Positions 7,913-16,584 of a stretch of 41,906 bases of DNA are shown piece after piece. How positions within the stretch are numbered: the stretch's first letter is position 1; every line of letters begins with the position of its first letter. The notes under the pieces were generated by a model that was given only the letters and a program-made list of their open reading frames with translations, did not search any database and had not been told where the DNA came from. A program made the position numbers and the translations under genes. Source of the DNA: Actinospica durhamensis (GTDB lineage Bacteria > Actinomycetota > Actinomycetes > Streptomycetales > Catenulisporaceae); assembly GCF_018139695.1 (NCBI RefSeq), contig NZ_JAGSOG010000044.1, positions 1 through 41,906 on the forward strand, written 5' to 3'.

Positions 7913-8797
7913 CTACGCCGACGGGACCCGCGCGAGGTGCTCGCGCAGCGTTTCGTACCAGTCCGGCATCGGCCCGAGTCCGGCCTCGGCCCAGCGCTCG
8001 TGCCCGAGCACGCTGTAGGCCGGGCGCGGGGCGGGCCGGGGGAAGCGGTTGCTGGTGGTCGGCCGCACCCGCTCCGGGTCAAGGCCGGTCAGCTCGAAGG
8101 CGGCCCGGGCCAGCCCGCACCAGGTCGTCTCGCCCGAGCAGGTGCCGTGGTAGACCCCGGCCGGGGCGGTGCCCGCGTGCGCGGCGTCGGCCAGTTCGAT
8201 CAGCCGCCGGCCGAGCGCCAGCGTCGAGGTCGGCTGCCCGCGCTGGTCGTCGACCACGTCCAGGTGCTCGCGCTGGGTGGCCGCGTTCAGGATGGTGGCC
8301 ACGAAGTTCTTGCCGTACGGCCCGTAGAGCCACGCCGTGCGCACCACGTAGCCGGTCTCCGGCAGCAGCTCGAGCACGGCCTGCTCGCCGAGCAGCTTGG
8401 TCCGGCCGTACGCGTTGAGCGGCGCGGTCGGCTCGTCCTCGCGGATCGGCGCGGTCGCGTCGCCCGGGAAGACGTAGTCGGTGGACAGGTGCAGCAGCTT
8501 CGCCCCGGTGCCGGCGCAGGCCTCGGCCAGGTGGCGCACGGCCGTGCCGTTGACCGCGGCGGCCTCGGCCTCCCGCGTCTCGGCGCCGTCCACGTCGGTC
8601 CAGGCGGAGGCGTTGAAGACGACCTCGTGGCCGGCCACCGCGTCCTTGACCGCCCCGGCGTCGGTGAGGTCGAGCTCCGCGCGGCCCAGGGCCACCGGCT
8701 CGCGGCCGGCCGCGAGCAGCAGTTCGGTCAGTTCGCGGCCGAGTTGGCCGCGGGCGCCCACGATCAGCGGCCGGAGTACGGGCTGGGCGTCGGTCAC
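7913..8797 (-). CDS. rmlD: dTDP-4-dehydrorhamnose reductase
   Basis: A 294-residue short-chain dehydrogenase that catalyses the last step to dTDP-L-rhamnose, reducing dTDP-4-dehydro-L-rhamnose with NAD(P)H. The cofactor loop GARGQLGRE is near residue 12, STDYVFPG holds the catalytic Ser/Thr region, and YGRTKLLGE carries the Tyr-x3-Lys pair. VVRTAWLYG and DQRGQPTST are further family signatures. The start is GTG 8797; its GTGA overlaps the rmlB stop by four bases, so translation is coupled. The partner genes rmlA and rmlC lie about 11 kb away on the other strand. Confidence 0.95.
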   Translation of the reverse strand: MTDAQPVLRPLIVGARGQLGRELTELLLAAGREPVALGRAELDLTDAGAVKDAVAGHEVVFNASAWTDVDGAETREAEAAAVNGTAVRHLAEACAGTGAKLLHLSTDYVFPGDATAPIREDEPTAPLNAYGRTKLLGEQAVLELLPETGYVVRTAWLYGPYGKNFVATILNAATQREHLDVVDDQRGQPTSTLALGRRLIELADAAHAGTAPAGVYHGTCSGETTWCGLARAAFELTGLDPERVRPTTSNRFPRPAPRPAYSVLGHERWAEAGLGPMPDWYETLREHLARVPSA

Positions 8798-9783
8798 AGC
8801 GCGGCCTTCGCCTTCAGCGGCTCCCACCAGGCGCGGTTGTCCTGGTACCAGGCGACCGTGGCGGCTAGCCCGTCGGCGAACTCGACCTGCGGGCGGTAGC
8901 CGAGCTCCTGCGAGATCTTGGAGATGTCCAGTGAGTAGCGCCGGTCGTGGCCCTTGCGGTCCTCGACGTAGTCCACGTACGTCCAGTCCCGGCCGGTCGC
9001 GGTCAGCAGCAGCTCGGTGAGCTCCTTGTTCGTGGTCTCGACGCCGCCGCCGATGTTGTAGACCTCCCCGGCCCGGCCCTTGGTCAGCGCCAGGTGGATG
9101 CCGCGGCAGTGGTCGGACACGTGCAGCCAGTCGCGTACGTTGCCGCCGTCGCCGTAGAGCGGGACGTGCCTGCCGTCCATCAGATTGGTGATGAACAGCG
9201 GGATGACCTTCTCCGGGAAGTGGTGGTGCCCGTAGTTGTTGGAACAGCGGGTGACCACCGTGTCCATCCCGTGGGTGCGGTGGGCCGCGAGCACCAGCAG
9301 GTCGGAGCCGGCCTTGGCGGCCGAGTACGGCGAGTTCGGGTTGATCGGCCACTGCTCGGTCCACGAGCCCTCGTCGATCGAGCCGTAGACCTCGTCCGTG
9401 GACACGTGCAGGAACCGCCCGATGCGGTGCCGGCGCGCGGCGTCGAGCAGCGTCTGGGTGCCCAGGACGTTCGTGGTGACGAAGTCGGTCGCGCCCAGGA
9501 TCGAGCGGTCCACGTGCGACTCGGCCGCGAAGTGCACGATCGCGTCGTGGCCCGGGAGCACCTCGTCGAGCAGCGCGGCGTCGTTGATGTCGCCCTGCAC
9601 GAAGGAGAAGCCCGGGTGCGAGCGCACCGGATCCAGGTTGGCCGGGTTGCCCGAGTAGGTCAGCTTGTCGTATACGGTCACGGTGTCGCCCGCCCCGGCC
9701 GAGCCGGGCAGCCGTTCGCTGAGCAGGGCTCGGACGTACTCGGAGCCGATGAATCCGGCGCCGCCGGTGACCAGGATCTTCAT
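8794..9783 (-). CDS. rmlB: dTDP-glucose 4,6-dehydratase
   Basis: A 329-residue extended SDR that makes dTDP-4-keto-6-deoxyglucose from dTDP-glucose. It has TGGAGFIGSEYV at the N-terminus (NAD binding), STDEVYG (catalytic Thr-Asp-Glu) and YSAAKAGSD (Tyr-x3-Lys), plus RCSNNYGHHHFPEKVIPL, which is diagnostic for RmlB. I chose ATG 9783. An in-frame ATG at 9792 exists, but a TAGCAT -10 box at 9796-9791 would put it upstream of the transcription start. Neither start has a Shine-Dalgarno sequence. It is first gene of the rmlB-rmlD-GT2 unit. Confidence 0.95.
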   Translation of the reverse strand: MKILVTGGAGFIGSEYVRALLSERLPGSAGAGDTVTVYDKLTYSGNPANLDPVRSHPGFSFVQGDINDAALLDEVLPGHDAIVHFAAESHVDRSILGATDFVTTNVLGTQTLLDAARRHRIGRFLHVSTDEVYGSIDEGSWTEQWPINPNSPYSAAKAGSDLLVLAAHRTHGMDTVVTRCSNNYGHHHFPEKVIPLFITNLMDGRHVPLYGDGGNVRDWLHVSDHCRGIHLALTKGRAGEVYNIGGGVETTNKELTELLLTATGRDWTYVDYVEDRKGHDRRYSLDISKISQELGYRPQVEFADGLAATVAWYQDNRAWWEPLKAKAAL

Positions 9784-9790
9784 GGCGGAC

Positions 9791-9796
9791 ATGCTA
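9791..9796 (-). promoter_or_regulatory. -10 box, probably leaderless rmlB transcript
   Basis: TAGCAT on the minus strand, seven bases before ATG 9783, with no ribosome binding site between them. The -35 region (TTTCTC at 9820-9815) is weak. Confidence 0.4.
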
Positions 9797-9890
9797 TCCG
9801 GTGCCCCCCGGGGCGAGAAAAGCCCGGACTCGAGCTGAATAACGAAACGGCGACTATTTCTGTGAGTGAGTCTCAACTCGAAGACCTTCC

Positions 9891-9920
9891 TTGGTGCCGG
9901 AAGGCGGGACACGATAGCCT
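9891..9920 (+). promoter_or_regulatory. Candidate promoter for the dehydrogenase/GT2/SDR operon
   Basis: TTGGTG (9891-9896), an 18-bp spacer and TAGCCT (9915-9920) form a plausible promoter divergent from that of rmlB. Transcription would begin near 9927 and leave a leader of about 60 nt before GTG 9986. Confidence 0.4.
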
Positions 9921-9985
9921 CGCCGATGAATCCGTGCCACGCGGCGAGGGCCGGACCGGTAAGGGCGGATGGGAATACAGCGATC

Positions 9986-11212
9986 GTGCGTGAAGAAGCC
10001 TTGTCGGCGACACGTCCAGACCGCTTCAGCCGCGACGTGGTCGTCATCGGCGGCTGCGGTCATGTCGGACTGCCGTTGGCCATCGCGCTCGCAGCGCGAG
10101 GTGCCTCGGTGGCGGTCTACGACATCAGTGAGCAAGCGGTAGCGACGGTCAATTCAGGAAGGCTCCCGTTCGCCGAACCCGGCGCGGCGGAGCCGTTGGC
10201 CGAGGCGGTGGCGTCTGGACGCCTGGTAGCAAGTACGGATCCGGAGCTGGTCTCCACCGCGGAGCACGTGGTGGTGGTCATCGGAACTCCGGTGGACGAA
10301 TATCTGAACCCGGACCAGACGGCCATTCCGGAGGCCGTCGGTGCGTCCATCGCGCACTTCCGCGAGGGACAGCTGGTGGTGCTTCGCTCCACCGTGTTCC
10401 CCGGGGTGACCGCGCTGGTGGAGAAGACCTTCGCCGAGCACGGGGTGGCGGTGGACACGGCGTTCTGCCCGGAGCGGATCGCCGAGGGCAAGGCCATGAC
10501 GGAGCTTTTCGAGCTCCCGCAGATCGTGGCCGGGCGCACCGTGCGCGCCACCGAGCGCGCCTCCCGGCTGTTCCGGCTGCTGACCGAGCAGATCGTGCCG
10601 GTCACGCCGGAGGAGGCGGAGTTCGCCAAGCTGTTCACCAACGTCTGGCGGTACATCAAGTTCGCCGCGGCGAACCAGTTCTACATGATGGCCAACGACC
10701 ACGGAGTCGACTTCGAGCGGGTCAGGCACGCCATCACGCATGACTATCCGCGGGCCAGGGACATGCCGGGCGCCGGCTTCGCAGCCGGTCCCTGCCTGTT
10801 CAAGGACACCATGCAGCTGACCGCGGTCACGGCGAACAACTTCGCCCTCGGAGTGAGCGCGATGCAGGTCAACGAGGGTCTGCCGCTGTACGTGGCGAAC
10901 CGGCTCGAGCGCGCCTACGACCTGCAGGACGTGACCGTGGGCATCCTCGGCATGGCGTTCAAGGGTGACAGCGACGACATCAGGTCCTCGCTCGCCTACA
11001 AGCTCAAGCGGGTCCTCGCGTTCAAGGCAGGCGCGGTGATCTGCACCGATCCGCACGTCACGGTCGACCGTACGCTGCGCCCGCTGGAGGAGGTCCTCGA
11101 CCGTGCGGATGTGTTGGTCATCGCGGCGCCCCACACCGAGTACCGTGGTCTGCGCGTCGACAAACCGGTCGTCGACCTCTGGAACCTGCTCGGCAACGGC
11201 GTACGTATATGA
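9986..11212 (+). CDS. UDP-glucose/UDP-ManNAc-type nucleotide-sugar dehydrogenase
   Basis: A 408-residue NAD-dependent dehydrogenase that would oxidise C6 of a UDP- or GDP-sugar to the uronic acid. The N-terminal Rossmann motif VVVIGGCGHVGLPLA starts near residue 16. The middle domain has the conserved EFAKLFTNVWRYIKFAAANQ. The catalytic cysteine is Cys270, in GPCLFKDT. The C-terminal domain has GMAFKGDSDDIRSS. Frame upstream to 9866 is open, but codons before 9986 have many A/T third positions, unlike the gene, so GTG 9986 is preferred; ATG 9926 is the alternative. The stop overlaps the next start (ATGA). The exact substrate is unresolved. Confidence 0.9.
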   Translation: MREEALSATRPDRFSRDVVVIGGCGHVGLPLAIALAARGASVAVYDISEQAVATVNSGRLPFAEPGAAEPLAEAVASGRLVASTDPELVSTAEHVVVVIGTPVDEYLNPDQTAIPEAVGASIAHFREGQLVVLRSTVFPGVTALVEKTFAEHGVAVDTAFCPERIAEGKAMTELFELPQIVAGRTVRATERASRLFRLLTEQIVPVTPEEAEFAKLFTNVWRYIKFAAANQFYMMANDHGVDFERVRHAITHDYPRARDMPGAGFAAGPCLFKDTMQLTAVTANNFALGVSAMQVNEGLPLYVANRLERAYDLQDVTVGILGMAFKGDSDDIRSSLAYKLKRVLAFKAGAVICTDPHVTVDRTLRPLEEVLDRADVLVIAAPHTEYRGLRVDKPVVDLWNLLGNGVRI

Positions 11213-12030
11213 GCACTGAAGTGGTGGGCATGCGCGAGTCCGCGACCCTGTCGCGCCCGGCGCGCCTGACCCCCGACCTCCCCGGGCCGCGGGTCTCCAT
11301 CGTCATCCCGGCCTACCGGGAGGCGGAGAACATCGTGCCCGCACTCGACCGCATCTTCGAGGGCGTCGTACTGCCCGCCGAGGTGCTGGTCGTGGTGGAC
11401 AGCCCGGACGACTCCACCGTCGCGGCGGTGGAGGACTACCGGCGGCGCGAGCCCCGGCTGCGCTGGCTGCACAACACCTACGGGCGCGGCCCGGCCAACG
11501 CCATCCGCTTCGGCATCGACTCGGCCGCGGCCGGGGTCGCCGTGGTGACCATGGCCGACGGCTGCGACGACCCGCAGCAGATCGACGACCTGGTGCGGCT
11601 GGTGGAGCGGGGCGTGGCTGTGGCCGCGGCCTCCCGCTACATGCCGGGCGGCGCGCAGGTGGGCGGACCGCTGTTCAAGGGCCTGCTCTCCTCGCTGGCC
11701 GGGCGCTCGCTGCGGGTGTTCGCGCGGATCGGCACCCGGGACGCGACGAACTCGTTCAAGGCCTACTCGACCGAGTTCGTGCGGCTGGTCGGCATCGAGA
11801 GCCGGGCCGGATTCGAGATCGGGATCGAGCTGACCGCGAAGGCGCGCCGGGCCAGGCTGCCGGTCGCCGAGATCCCCACCATCTGGCTCGACCGCCGCGC
11901 CGGCGAGTCCAACTTCCGCCTGGCCAAGTGGATCCCGAAGTACCTGCGCTGGTACGTCTTCGCGTTCGGCCGTCCGTTGACGCTGAGTGCGCTGTCGGCC
12001 CGCGTTCACCCGGACGAGGAAAAGGAATAG
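11209..12030 (+). CDS. GT2 family glycosyltransferase
   Basis: A 273-residue GT-A fold enzyme resembling polyprenyl-phosphate sugar transferases. A 25-residue N-terminal extension precedes VSIVIPAYREAEN at about 29-41. The donor loop reads VVDSPDDST (63-70) and the DxD-like motif is ADGCDD at about 116-121. No membrane helix is seen. It overlaps the dehydrogenase by four bases, and an SDR gene starts three bases after its stop, so the three form one operon. The likely role is adding the sugar made by its neighbours to a lipid carrier or growing glycan. Confidence 0.88.
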   Translation: MSTEVVGMRESATLSRPARLTPDLPGPRVSIVIPAYREAENIVPALDRIFEGVVLPAEVLVVVDSPDDSTVAAVEDYRRREPRLRWLHNTYGRGPANAIRFGIDSAAAGVAVVTMADGCDDPQQIDDLVRLVERGVAVAAASRYMPGGAQVGGPLFKGLLSSLAGRSLRVFARIGTRDATNSFKAYSTEFVRLVGIESRAGFEIGIELTAKARRARLPVAEIPTIWLDRRAGESNFRLAKWIPKYLRWYVFAFGRPLTLSALSARVHPDEEKE

Positions 12031-12033
12031 CAC

Positions 12034-13059
12034 GTGCAGAAGGTTCTGGTCAGCGGCTCCGCCGGATTCATCGGCGGCTACGTCGTCGAGGAACTCCTCC
12101 GACGGGGCTATGCCGTGTCAGGGATCGACAACTATTCGAAGTACGGCAGGGTGGTCAAGTCCTACGACTCCCACCCGGACTACCACTTCACCGAGGGGGA
12201 CGTGCGTGACACGGCCCTGATGACGGAGTTGTTGGCCGACTGCGACCACTTCGTCGCCGGCGCCGCGCTCATCGGCGGTATCTCCTACTTCCACGCCTAC
12301 GCCTACGACCTGCTGGCCAACAACGAGCGGATCATCGCCTCGTCCTGCGACGCCGCGATCGCCGCGCGCCGGGCCGGCTCGCCGCTCTCGAAGGTCACCT
12401 ACCTCTCCTCCTCGATGGTGTTCGAGTCCACCGAGTCCTGGCCGAGCGTGGAGGGCGACGAGCGCCGCGTGCCGCCGCCGCTGTCCTCCTACGGCTTCCA
12501 GAAGCTCGCGGTGGAGTACTTCGCCCGGGCCGCCTGGGACCAGTACAAGCTCCCTTACACCATCGTGCGCCCGTTCAACTGCGTCGGCATCGGCGAGTCG
12601 CGCGCCCTGGGCGACGAGGAGATCCTCTCCGGCAACGTCAAGCTGGCGATGTCGCACGTGGTGCCCGACCTGGTCCAGAAGGTCCTCAAGGGCCAGGACC
12701 CGCTGCACATCCTCGGCACCGGCGAGCAGATCCGCCACTACACCTACGGCGGCGACCTCGCCCGCGGCATCGTGACCGCGATGGAGCACCCGGACGCGCT
12801 GGGCGAGGACTTCAACCTCTCCACCCCGGTCGGCCACTCGGTCACCGAGCTGGCCGAGGTGATCTGGCGCAAGATCAAGGGCGACGCCCCGCTGGCCTTC
12901 ACGCACGACGAGGCCTTCGAGTACGACGTGCAGCGCCGCGTGCCGTCCACCGAGAAGGCCAAGCGGGTCCTCGGCTTCGAGGCCGACACCCCGCTCGAGG
13001 TGATGCTGGACGAGGTCATCCCGTGGATCACCGAGGCCGTGGAGAACGGCACCCTGTAG
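12034..13059 (+). CDS. NAD-dependent epimerase/dehydratase (extended SDR)
   Basis: A 341-residue nucleotide-sugar epimerase or dehydratase. The Rossmann glycine motif GSAGFIGG is at residues 8-15, Ser125-127 (SSS) lies in the catalytic region and Tyr153-x3-Lys157 in SSYGFQK. VRPFNCVG and FNLSTPVGHSVTELAE are typical of UDP-glucose 4-epimerase-like enzymes. The start is GTG 12034 with AAGGA about seven bases before it. It is last in the operon with the dehydrogenase and GT2; together they may make and use a UDP-galacturonate-like or pentose sugar. The substrate is not determinable by eye. Confidence 0.88.
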   Translation: MQKVLVSGSAGFIGGYVVEELLRRGYAVSGIDNYSKYGRVVKSYDSHPDYHFTEGDVRDTALMTELLADCDHFVAGAALIGGISYFHAYAYDLLANNERIIASSCDAAIAARRAGSPLSKVTYLSSSMVFESTESWPSVEGDERRVPPPLSSYGFQKLAVEYFARAAWDQYKLPYTIVRPFNCVGIGESRALGDEEILSGNVKLAMSHVVPDLVQKVLKGQDPLHILGTGEQIRHYTYGGDLARGIVTAMEHPDALGEDFNLSTPVGHSVTELAEVIWRKIKGDAPLAFTHDEAFEYDVQRRVPSTEKAKRVLGFEADTPLEVMLDEVIPWITEAVENGTL

Positions 13060-13080
13060 GACTCGGGCAAGCAGGCAGCG

Positions 13081-13119
13081 CGAACGCGCCGCGGTTCCTA
13101 ACGGACCGCGGCGCGTTCG
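13081..13119. terminator. Perfect 15-bp bidirectional terminator overlapping the flippase stop
   Basis: Arms 13081-13095 and 13105-13119 are perfect complements with a 9-nt loop. The flippase stop codon (13100-13098) sits in the loop, so one arm encodes the last residues (RAAVR) of the flippase while the other serves the convergent SDR operon. Confidence 0.8.
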
Positions 13120-14588
13120 TCGTCGAGGGCGGGCGCGGTGGGGGCGACGGGCCCGGCGCCGGCGCCGCGGGTGTGCAGCCAGGCGTCCACCGCCATGACG
13201 ACCATGGTCACGAAGGGGCCGATGACGGCGGCGGCGGCCGTGGTGACCAGCAGCCGGTCGCCGGTCAGGAAGACCGGGACGGTCACGGCCACGCCGACGC
13301 ACCAGGCGATCAGGACCACGAAGTGGCGCTCGAGCGCCAGCAGCGTCGACTGGATGATCATCGCGACCATGACGCAGCCGGTGCCGAGGGTGAGCAGGGC
13401 CAGGTAGCTTCCGGGCAGCACGTCGTGGGCCCGCATGATGTTCTTGAGCACCCAGGGGCCGACCAGCCAGGCGCAGGCCGCGGCGAACAGGGCCACCCCC
13501 GCGCACAGCGAGGTCAGCACCCGGGTCCTGGCCCGTACCTCGGCGTAGCGGCGGTGTACGGCGGCCGCGGTCAGCCGGGGCAGCAGCGGCGCCTGCAGCG
13601 GCACCAGGATCAGGATCCCGAGCCGGGTCAGGCCCACCGCCGAGTTCACCGCGGCGGCCTTGTTCGCCATCTGCGTGGTCACGTGCGCGCCACTGTCGTA
13701 GCGCGCGGCCACCAGCAGCGGGATCGCGTTGTAGAGCAGCTGGTTCGCCAGCGACGCCGCGGTCAGCAGCGACAGCCGCGCCCCGCCGCGCTCCGGCTCG
13801 GCCGCGATGTCCGCCGCGTCACCGGGTTCGGCCGCGGCCGGGGCGCCCGCGGAGAACTCCACCTCGATGCCGGCCGGCACCTCGGCCCGCTCCAGCGCCC
13901 GCGCCTGCTCCTCGCGCGCGTACGCGCTGGCCGCGTCGTAGCCGTCGCGCCCGGACCAGCGCGGCGCCAGCACGCCGAAGACGGCGGCCAGCGTCGGGCC
14001 GCCGAGCGCGAACACCAGTCCGTAGAGCCAGACCGAGCTCCAGCCGAGCACCAGCACGACGACGGCCGGGATCAGCCGGGTCAGGCCCTCCACGATCAGC
14101 GTGCCGGAGAAGAGCGGATAGTCGCGGCGGCCGGTGAGCACGCCGCGGATCGGGAAGATCGCCAGGCCGCCGATCAGGCCGATCAGCAGCTCGCCGAACA
14201 GCACCCAGTTGTGGCCGAGCGAGCGGGAGACCAGCACCGGCGAGAGCAGGCAGGTGGCCAGCATCGTCCCGCCGATGAGCCACGCGGCGTGCCGGGACTG
14301 GCGCGCCACCACCGGCGCGGGGTCCTGGCCGAGCGCGGCGGCCTTCGTCACCTGCCGGGCCATCTCCTGCTCGGACCCGGCCATCATCCCGGTGACGATC
14401 GTGGCCAGCAGGAAGTTGAGCCCGGACAGGGCCAGGACGGCCTGCGAGCCCTCCTGCGTCTTCGGGAAGCTGGCGTTGATGATGGCCAGGAACGCCGAGC
14501 CCGCCGCGCCGGACAGCCCGAGGCCGATGGCGAGCGTCACGGAGGGGCGCCGGATCAGCGCGTACAGGCTGCGCGGGCTCAGTCTCAT
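13098..14588 (-). CDS. Polysaccharide flippase (Wzx/MATE-like)
   Basis: A 496-residue membrane protein with about 12-14 hydrophobic helices, of the MOP exporter superfamily that flips lipid-linked saccharides across the membrane. The start region LRRPSVTLAIGLGLSGAAGSAFLAIIN and helices such as LLNAIPLLVA-like segments fit. A long hydrophilic loop of about 65 residues (near 225-290, rich in Glu, Ala and Pro) splits the two halves. The neighbours are rhamnose and glycosyltransferase genes, which supports a role in exporting a rhamnosylated glycan. The start is ATG 14588. Nine bases upstream is a TAGGAT box and no Shine-Dalgarno. Confidence 0.82.
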   Translation of the reverse strand: MRLSPRSLYALIRRPSVTLAIGLGLSGAAGSAFLAIINASFPKTQEGSQAVLALSGLNFLLATIVTGMMAGSEQEMARQVTKAAALGQDPAPVVARQSRHAAWLIGGTMLATCLLSPVLVSRSLGHNWVLFGELLIGLIGGLAIFPIRGVLTGRRDYPLFSGTLIVEGLTRLIPAVVVLVLGWSSVWLYGLVFALGGPTLAAVFGVLAPRWSGRDGYDAASAYAREEQARALERAEVPAGIEVEFSAGAPAAAEPGDAADIAAEPERGGARLSLLTAASLANQLLYNAIPLLVAARYDSGAHVTTQMANKAAAVNSAVGLTRLGILILVPLQAPLLPRLTAAAVHRRYAEVRARTRVLTSLCAGVALFAAACAWLVGPWVLKNIMRAHDVLPGSYLALLTLGTGCVMVAMIIQSTLLALERHFVVLIAWCVGVAVTVPVFLTGDRLLVTTAAAAVIGPFVTMVVMAVDAWLHTRGAGAGPVAPTAPALDDERAAVR

Positions 14589-14597
14589 AGCCGGGCC

Positions 14598-14603
14598 ATC
14601 CTA
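14598..14603 (-). promoter_or_regulatory. -10 box for the flippase gene
   Basis: TAGGAT on the minus strand ends nine bases before ATG 14588, leaving at most a leader of a few bases. Confidence 0.4.
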
Positions 14604-14648
14604 GGCCCTGGGCGCGACACAGATCCAGGCGGGAGCGTGCGGGCCCGA

Positions 14649-14654
14649 TACCCT
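14649..14654 (+). promoter_or_regulatory. -10 box, probably leaderless GT2
   Basis: TACCCT ends six bases before GTG 14661 with no ribosome binding site between. Confidence 0.35.
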
Positions 14655-14660
14655 TGCGCC

Positions 14661-15563
14661 GTGACCCAGTCCCCGCACTCCGCCGAGCCCGCGACGCTCG
14701 CCGCCGTCGTCACCGCGTACCACCCGGACAAGCGCCTCGCCGCGGTGATCGACGCCGCGCTGGCCAGCTGCGCCGCGGTGATCGTGGCCGACAACACCCC
14801 CGAGGGCTCCCCGTCCCTGGCGGACGAACTCGACGACCCGCGCGTGCTGGTGCTGCGCTCCGGGCACAACCGGGGTCTGGCCGGCGCGCTGAACCTGGGC
14901 CTGGACCACCTGCCGGCCGACGCCGAGGCCGTGCTGTTCCTGGACCAGGACTCGGTGCTCCCGGCCGAACTCGTCACCGGGCTGCTCGCGCACCTGCAGG
15001 ACCCGGCGATCGGGGTGGTCGGCCCCACCCCCGTGGACGCGGAGACCGGCGGGCGCTACGAGCGCGGTGCCGAGCGGCACGAGACTTTGGACGACCGGCC
15101 CAGCATCATCACCTCCGGCATGCTGGTGCGCCGCGCCTGCCTGGACACGGTGGGCCGCTTCCGCGAGGACTTCTTCGTGGACTGCGTCGACACCGACTTC
15201 TGCCTGCGGGTGCGCCGCAGCGGCAGCCGGGTGGTGCGTGACGCCGCGCTGGTGCTGCCGCACTCCATCGGCTCCGGCCGGGACCACCGCGTCGGCCCGC
15301 TGACCGTGCGGGTGCTGCACTACCCGGCCTGGCGCCACTACTGGATCGCGCGCAACGGCCTCGTGCTCAGCCGCGAGTTCGCCGGCGAGCGCTCCTTCGT
15401 GCTGACCAACGCGCTGTTCACGGCGCGCTGGCTGGTGGTGACCGCGCTGTTCGACGAGCGGCGCCGGTCCAGCGTGCCGGCCGTGCTCCAGGGCCTGGCG
15501 CACGGACTGACCGGCCGGGTCTCGCGCCGGCGGCTGCCGGCCGGGGCCGAGTACGCCGGCTGA
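14661..15563 (+). CDS. Rhamnosyltransferase-like GT2 (copy 1)
   Basis: A 300-residue GT2 enzyme of the dTDP-rhamnosyltransferase (RfbF/WbbL-like) type. AAVVTAYHPD opens the fold, VADNTPE is the donor loop, FLDQDSVLP provides the acidic metal-binding motif and FREDFFVDCVDTDFC the catalytic acidic region. The C-terminus ends PAGAEYAG. A close paralogue follows 130 bp downstream, and the two share whole motifs and length, so they arose by duplication. dTDP-rhamnose from the rml genes is the expected donor. The start is GTG 14661, probably leaderless. Confidence 0.9.
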   Translation: MTQSPHSAEPATLAAVVTAYHPDKRLAAVIDAALASCAAVIVADNTPEGSPSLADELDDPRVLVLRSGHNRGLAGALNLGLDHLPADAEAVLFLDQDSVLPAELVTGLLAHLQDPAIGVVGPTPVDAETGGRYERGAERHETLDDRPSIITSGMLVRRACLDTVGRFREDFFVDCVDTDFCLRVRRSGSRVVRDAALVLPHSIGSGRDHRVGPLTVRVLHYPAWRHYWIARNGLVLSREFAGERSFVLTNALFTARWLVVTALFDERRRSSVPAVLQGLAHGLTGRVSRRRLPAGAEYAG

Positions 15564-15681
15564 GGCCTCGCGACCGCGTCGCCGTGGCCGCGCCGTCGCG
15601 CTGCAGCCTTTTCGAAACGAAGCTGCGACGGGACTGTCACAGAGGCGTCAGCGGCCGTTCGGGCGCGCTGGGGAAGGCCGC

Positions 15682-15687
15682 TAGGCT
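15682..15687 (+). promoter_or_regulatory. -10 box, probably leaderless GT2 (copy 2)
   Basis: TAGGCT ends six bases before GTG 15694. The tandem copy therefore has its own promoter rather than being read only from copy 1. Confidence 0.4.
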
Positions 15688-15693
15688 GGGCGG

Positions 15694-16584
15694 GTGCAGA
15701 TCACCGCGATCGTAACGGCCTATCATCCGGACGCGTTGCTGCGGGGCGTGGTCGAGTCCGCGCTGGCCGTGTGCGACGCGGTCGTCGTGGTGGACAACAC
15801 CCCGCGCGCCGACGGCGCCGAGGCGGCCGATCCGCTCGGCGGCCTGGTGGACCCGCGGGTGACCGTGTTCGGCGACGGCGGCAACCTCGGTCTGGCGGCG
15901 GCGCTGAATCTGGGCATCAGCGCGCTCTCGGACAAGACCGAGGCCGTGCTGCTGCTTGACCAGGACTCGGTGCTCCCGGACGGGCTGATCGAGTCGCTGG
16001 CGAAGGACCTGGACGACCCGAGCATCGGCATCGTCGGCCCGAGCCCGGTGGACGCGGCCACCGGCAAGCACTACGAGACCCTGGCCGGGCGCCACCAGCA
16101 GATCGACGACCGCGACCTGGTGATCACCTCGGGCATGCTGATCCGCCGCGAGGCCCTGGCCAAGGTGCCCGGCGGCTTCCGCGAGGACTTCTTCGTGGAC
16201 TACGTGGACGTCGACTTCTGCCTGCGCGCCCGGCGCAACGGCGTGCGCATCGTGCGCGACATGTCGCTGGAGATGCCGCACTCGATCGGCGACGTGCGCA
16301 CCCACCACTTCCTCGGCAAGCAGGTGCGGGTGGGGCACCAGGCCGAGTGGCGGCACTACTGGAACACCCGCAACGGCACCATCCTGATTCGCGAGCACGT
16401 GCGCCGCAATCCGGTGTGGGCCGTGACGAACGCGCTGTTCCTGGCCCGTTGGTTCGTCTTCATCGTGCTGTTCGAGCCGAAGCGGGTGAGCCACGGCAGC
16501 GCGTTCCTGCGCGGCTTCGCCGACGGACTCACCGGCAAGCTCAACCGGCGGTTCATCCCGAAGGGCGCCGAGTACCGCGGTTAG
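15694..16584 (+). CDS. Rhamnosyltransferase-like GT2 (copy 2)
   Basis: A 296-residue paralogue of the gene just upstream: ITAIVTAYHPD, VVDNTPR, LLDQDSVLP, ITSGMLIRR, FREDFFVDYVDVDFC and PKGAEYRG all align with copy 1 in order. The insertion DGAEAADPLGG in the donor loop distinguishes it. The pair probably adds successive rhamnose units or uses different acceptors. The start is GTG 15694. The stop TAG overlaps the stop of the convergent unknown gene by four bases. Confidence 0.9.
   Translation: MQITAIVTAYHPDALLRGVVESALAVCDAVVVVDNTPRADGAEAADPLGGLVDPRVTVFGDGGNLGLAAALNLGISALSDKTEAVLLLDQDSVLPDGLIESLAKDLDDPSIGIVGPSPVDAATGKHYETLAGRHQQIDDRDLVITSGMLIRREALAKVPGGFREDFFVDYVDVDFCLRARRNGVRIVRDMSLEMPHSIGDVRTHHFLGKQVRVGHQAEWRHYWNTRNGTILIREHVRRNPVWAVTNALFLARWFVFIVLFEPKRVSHGSAFLRGFADGLTGKLNRRFIPKGAEYRG

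Noticed and set aside
9866-9985. N-terminal extension of the nucleotide-sugar dehydrogenase
   Set aside because: Codons there often end in A or T and the Rossmann motif already lies near the N-terminus when GTG 9986 is used.
13023-14660. Very long plus-strand open frame opposite the flippase gene
   Set aside because: It is the antisense shadow of a membrane protein gene. Its product is dominated by Gly, Arg, Gln, His and Glu with no domain; the real gene in that frame starts at 14661.
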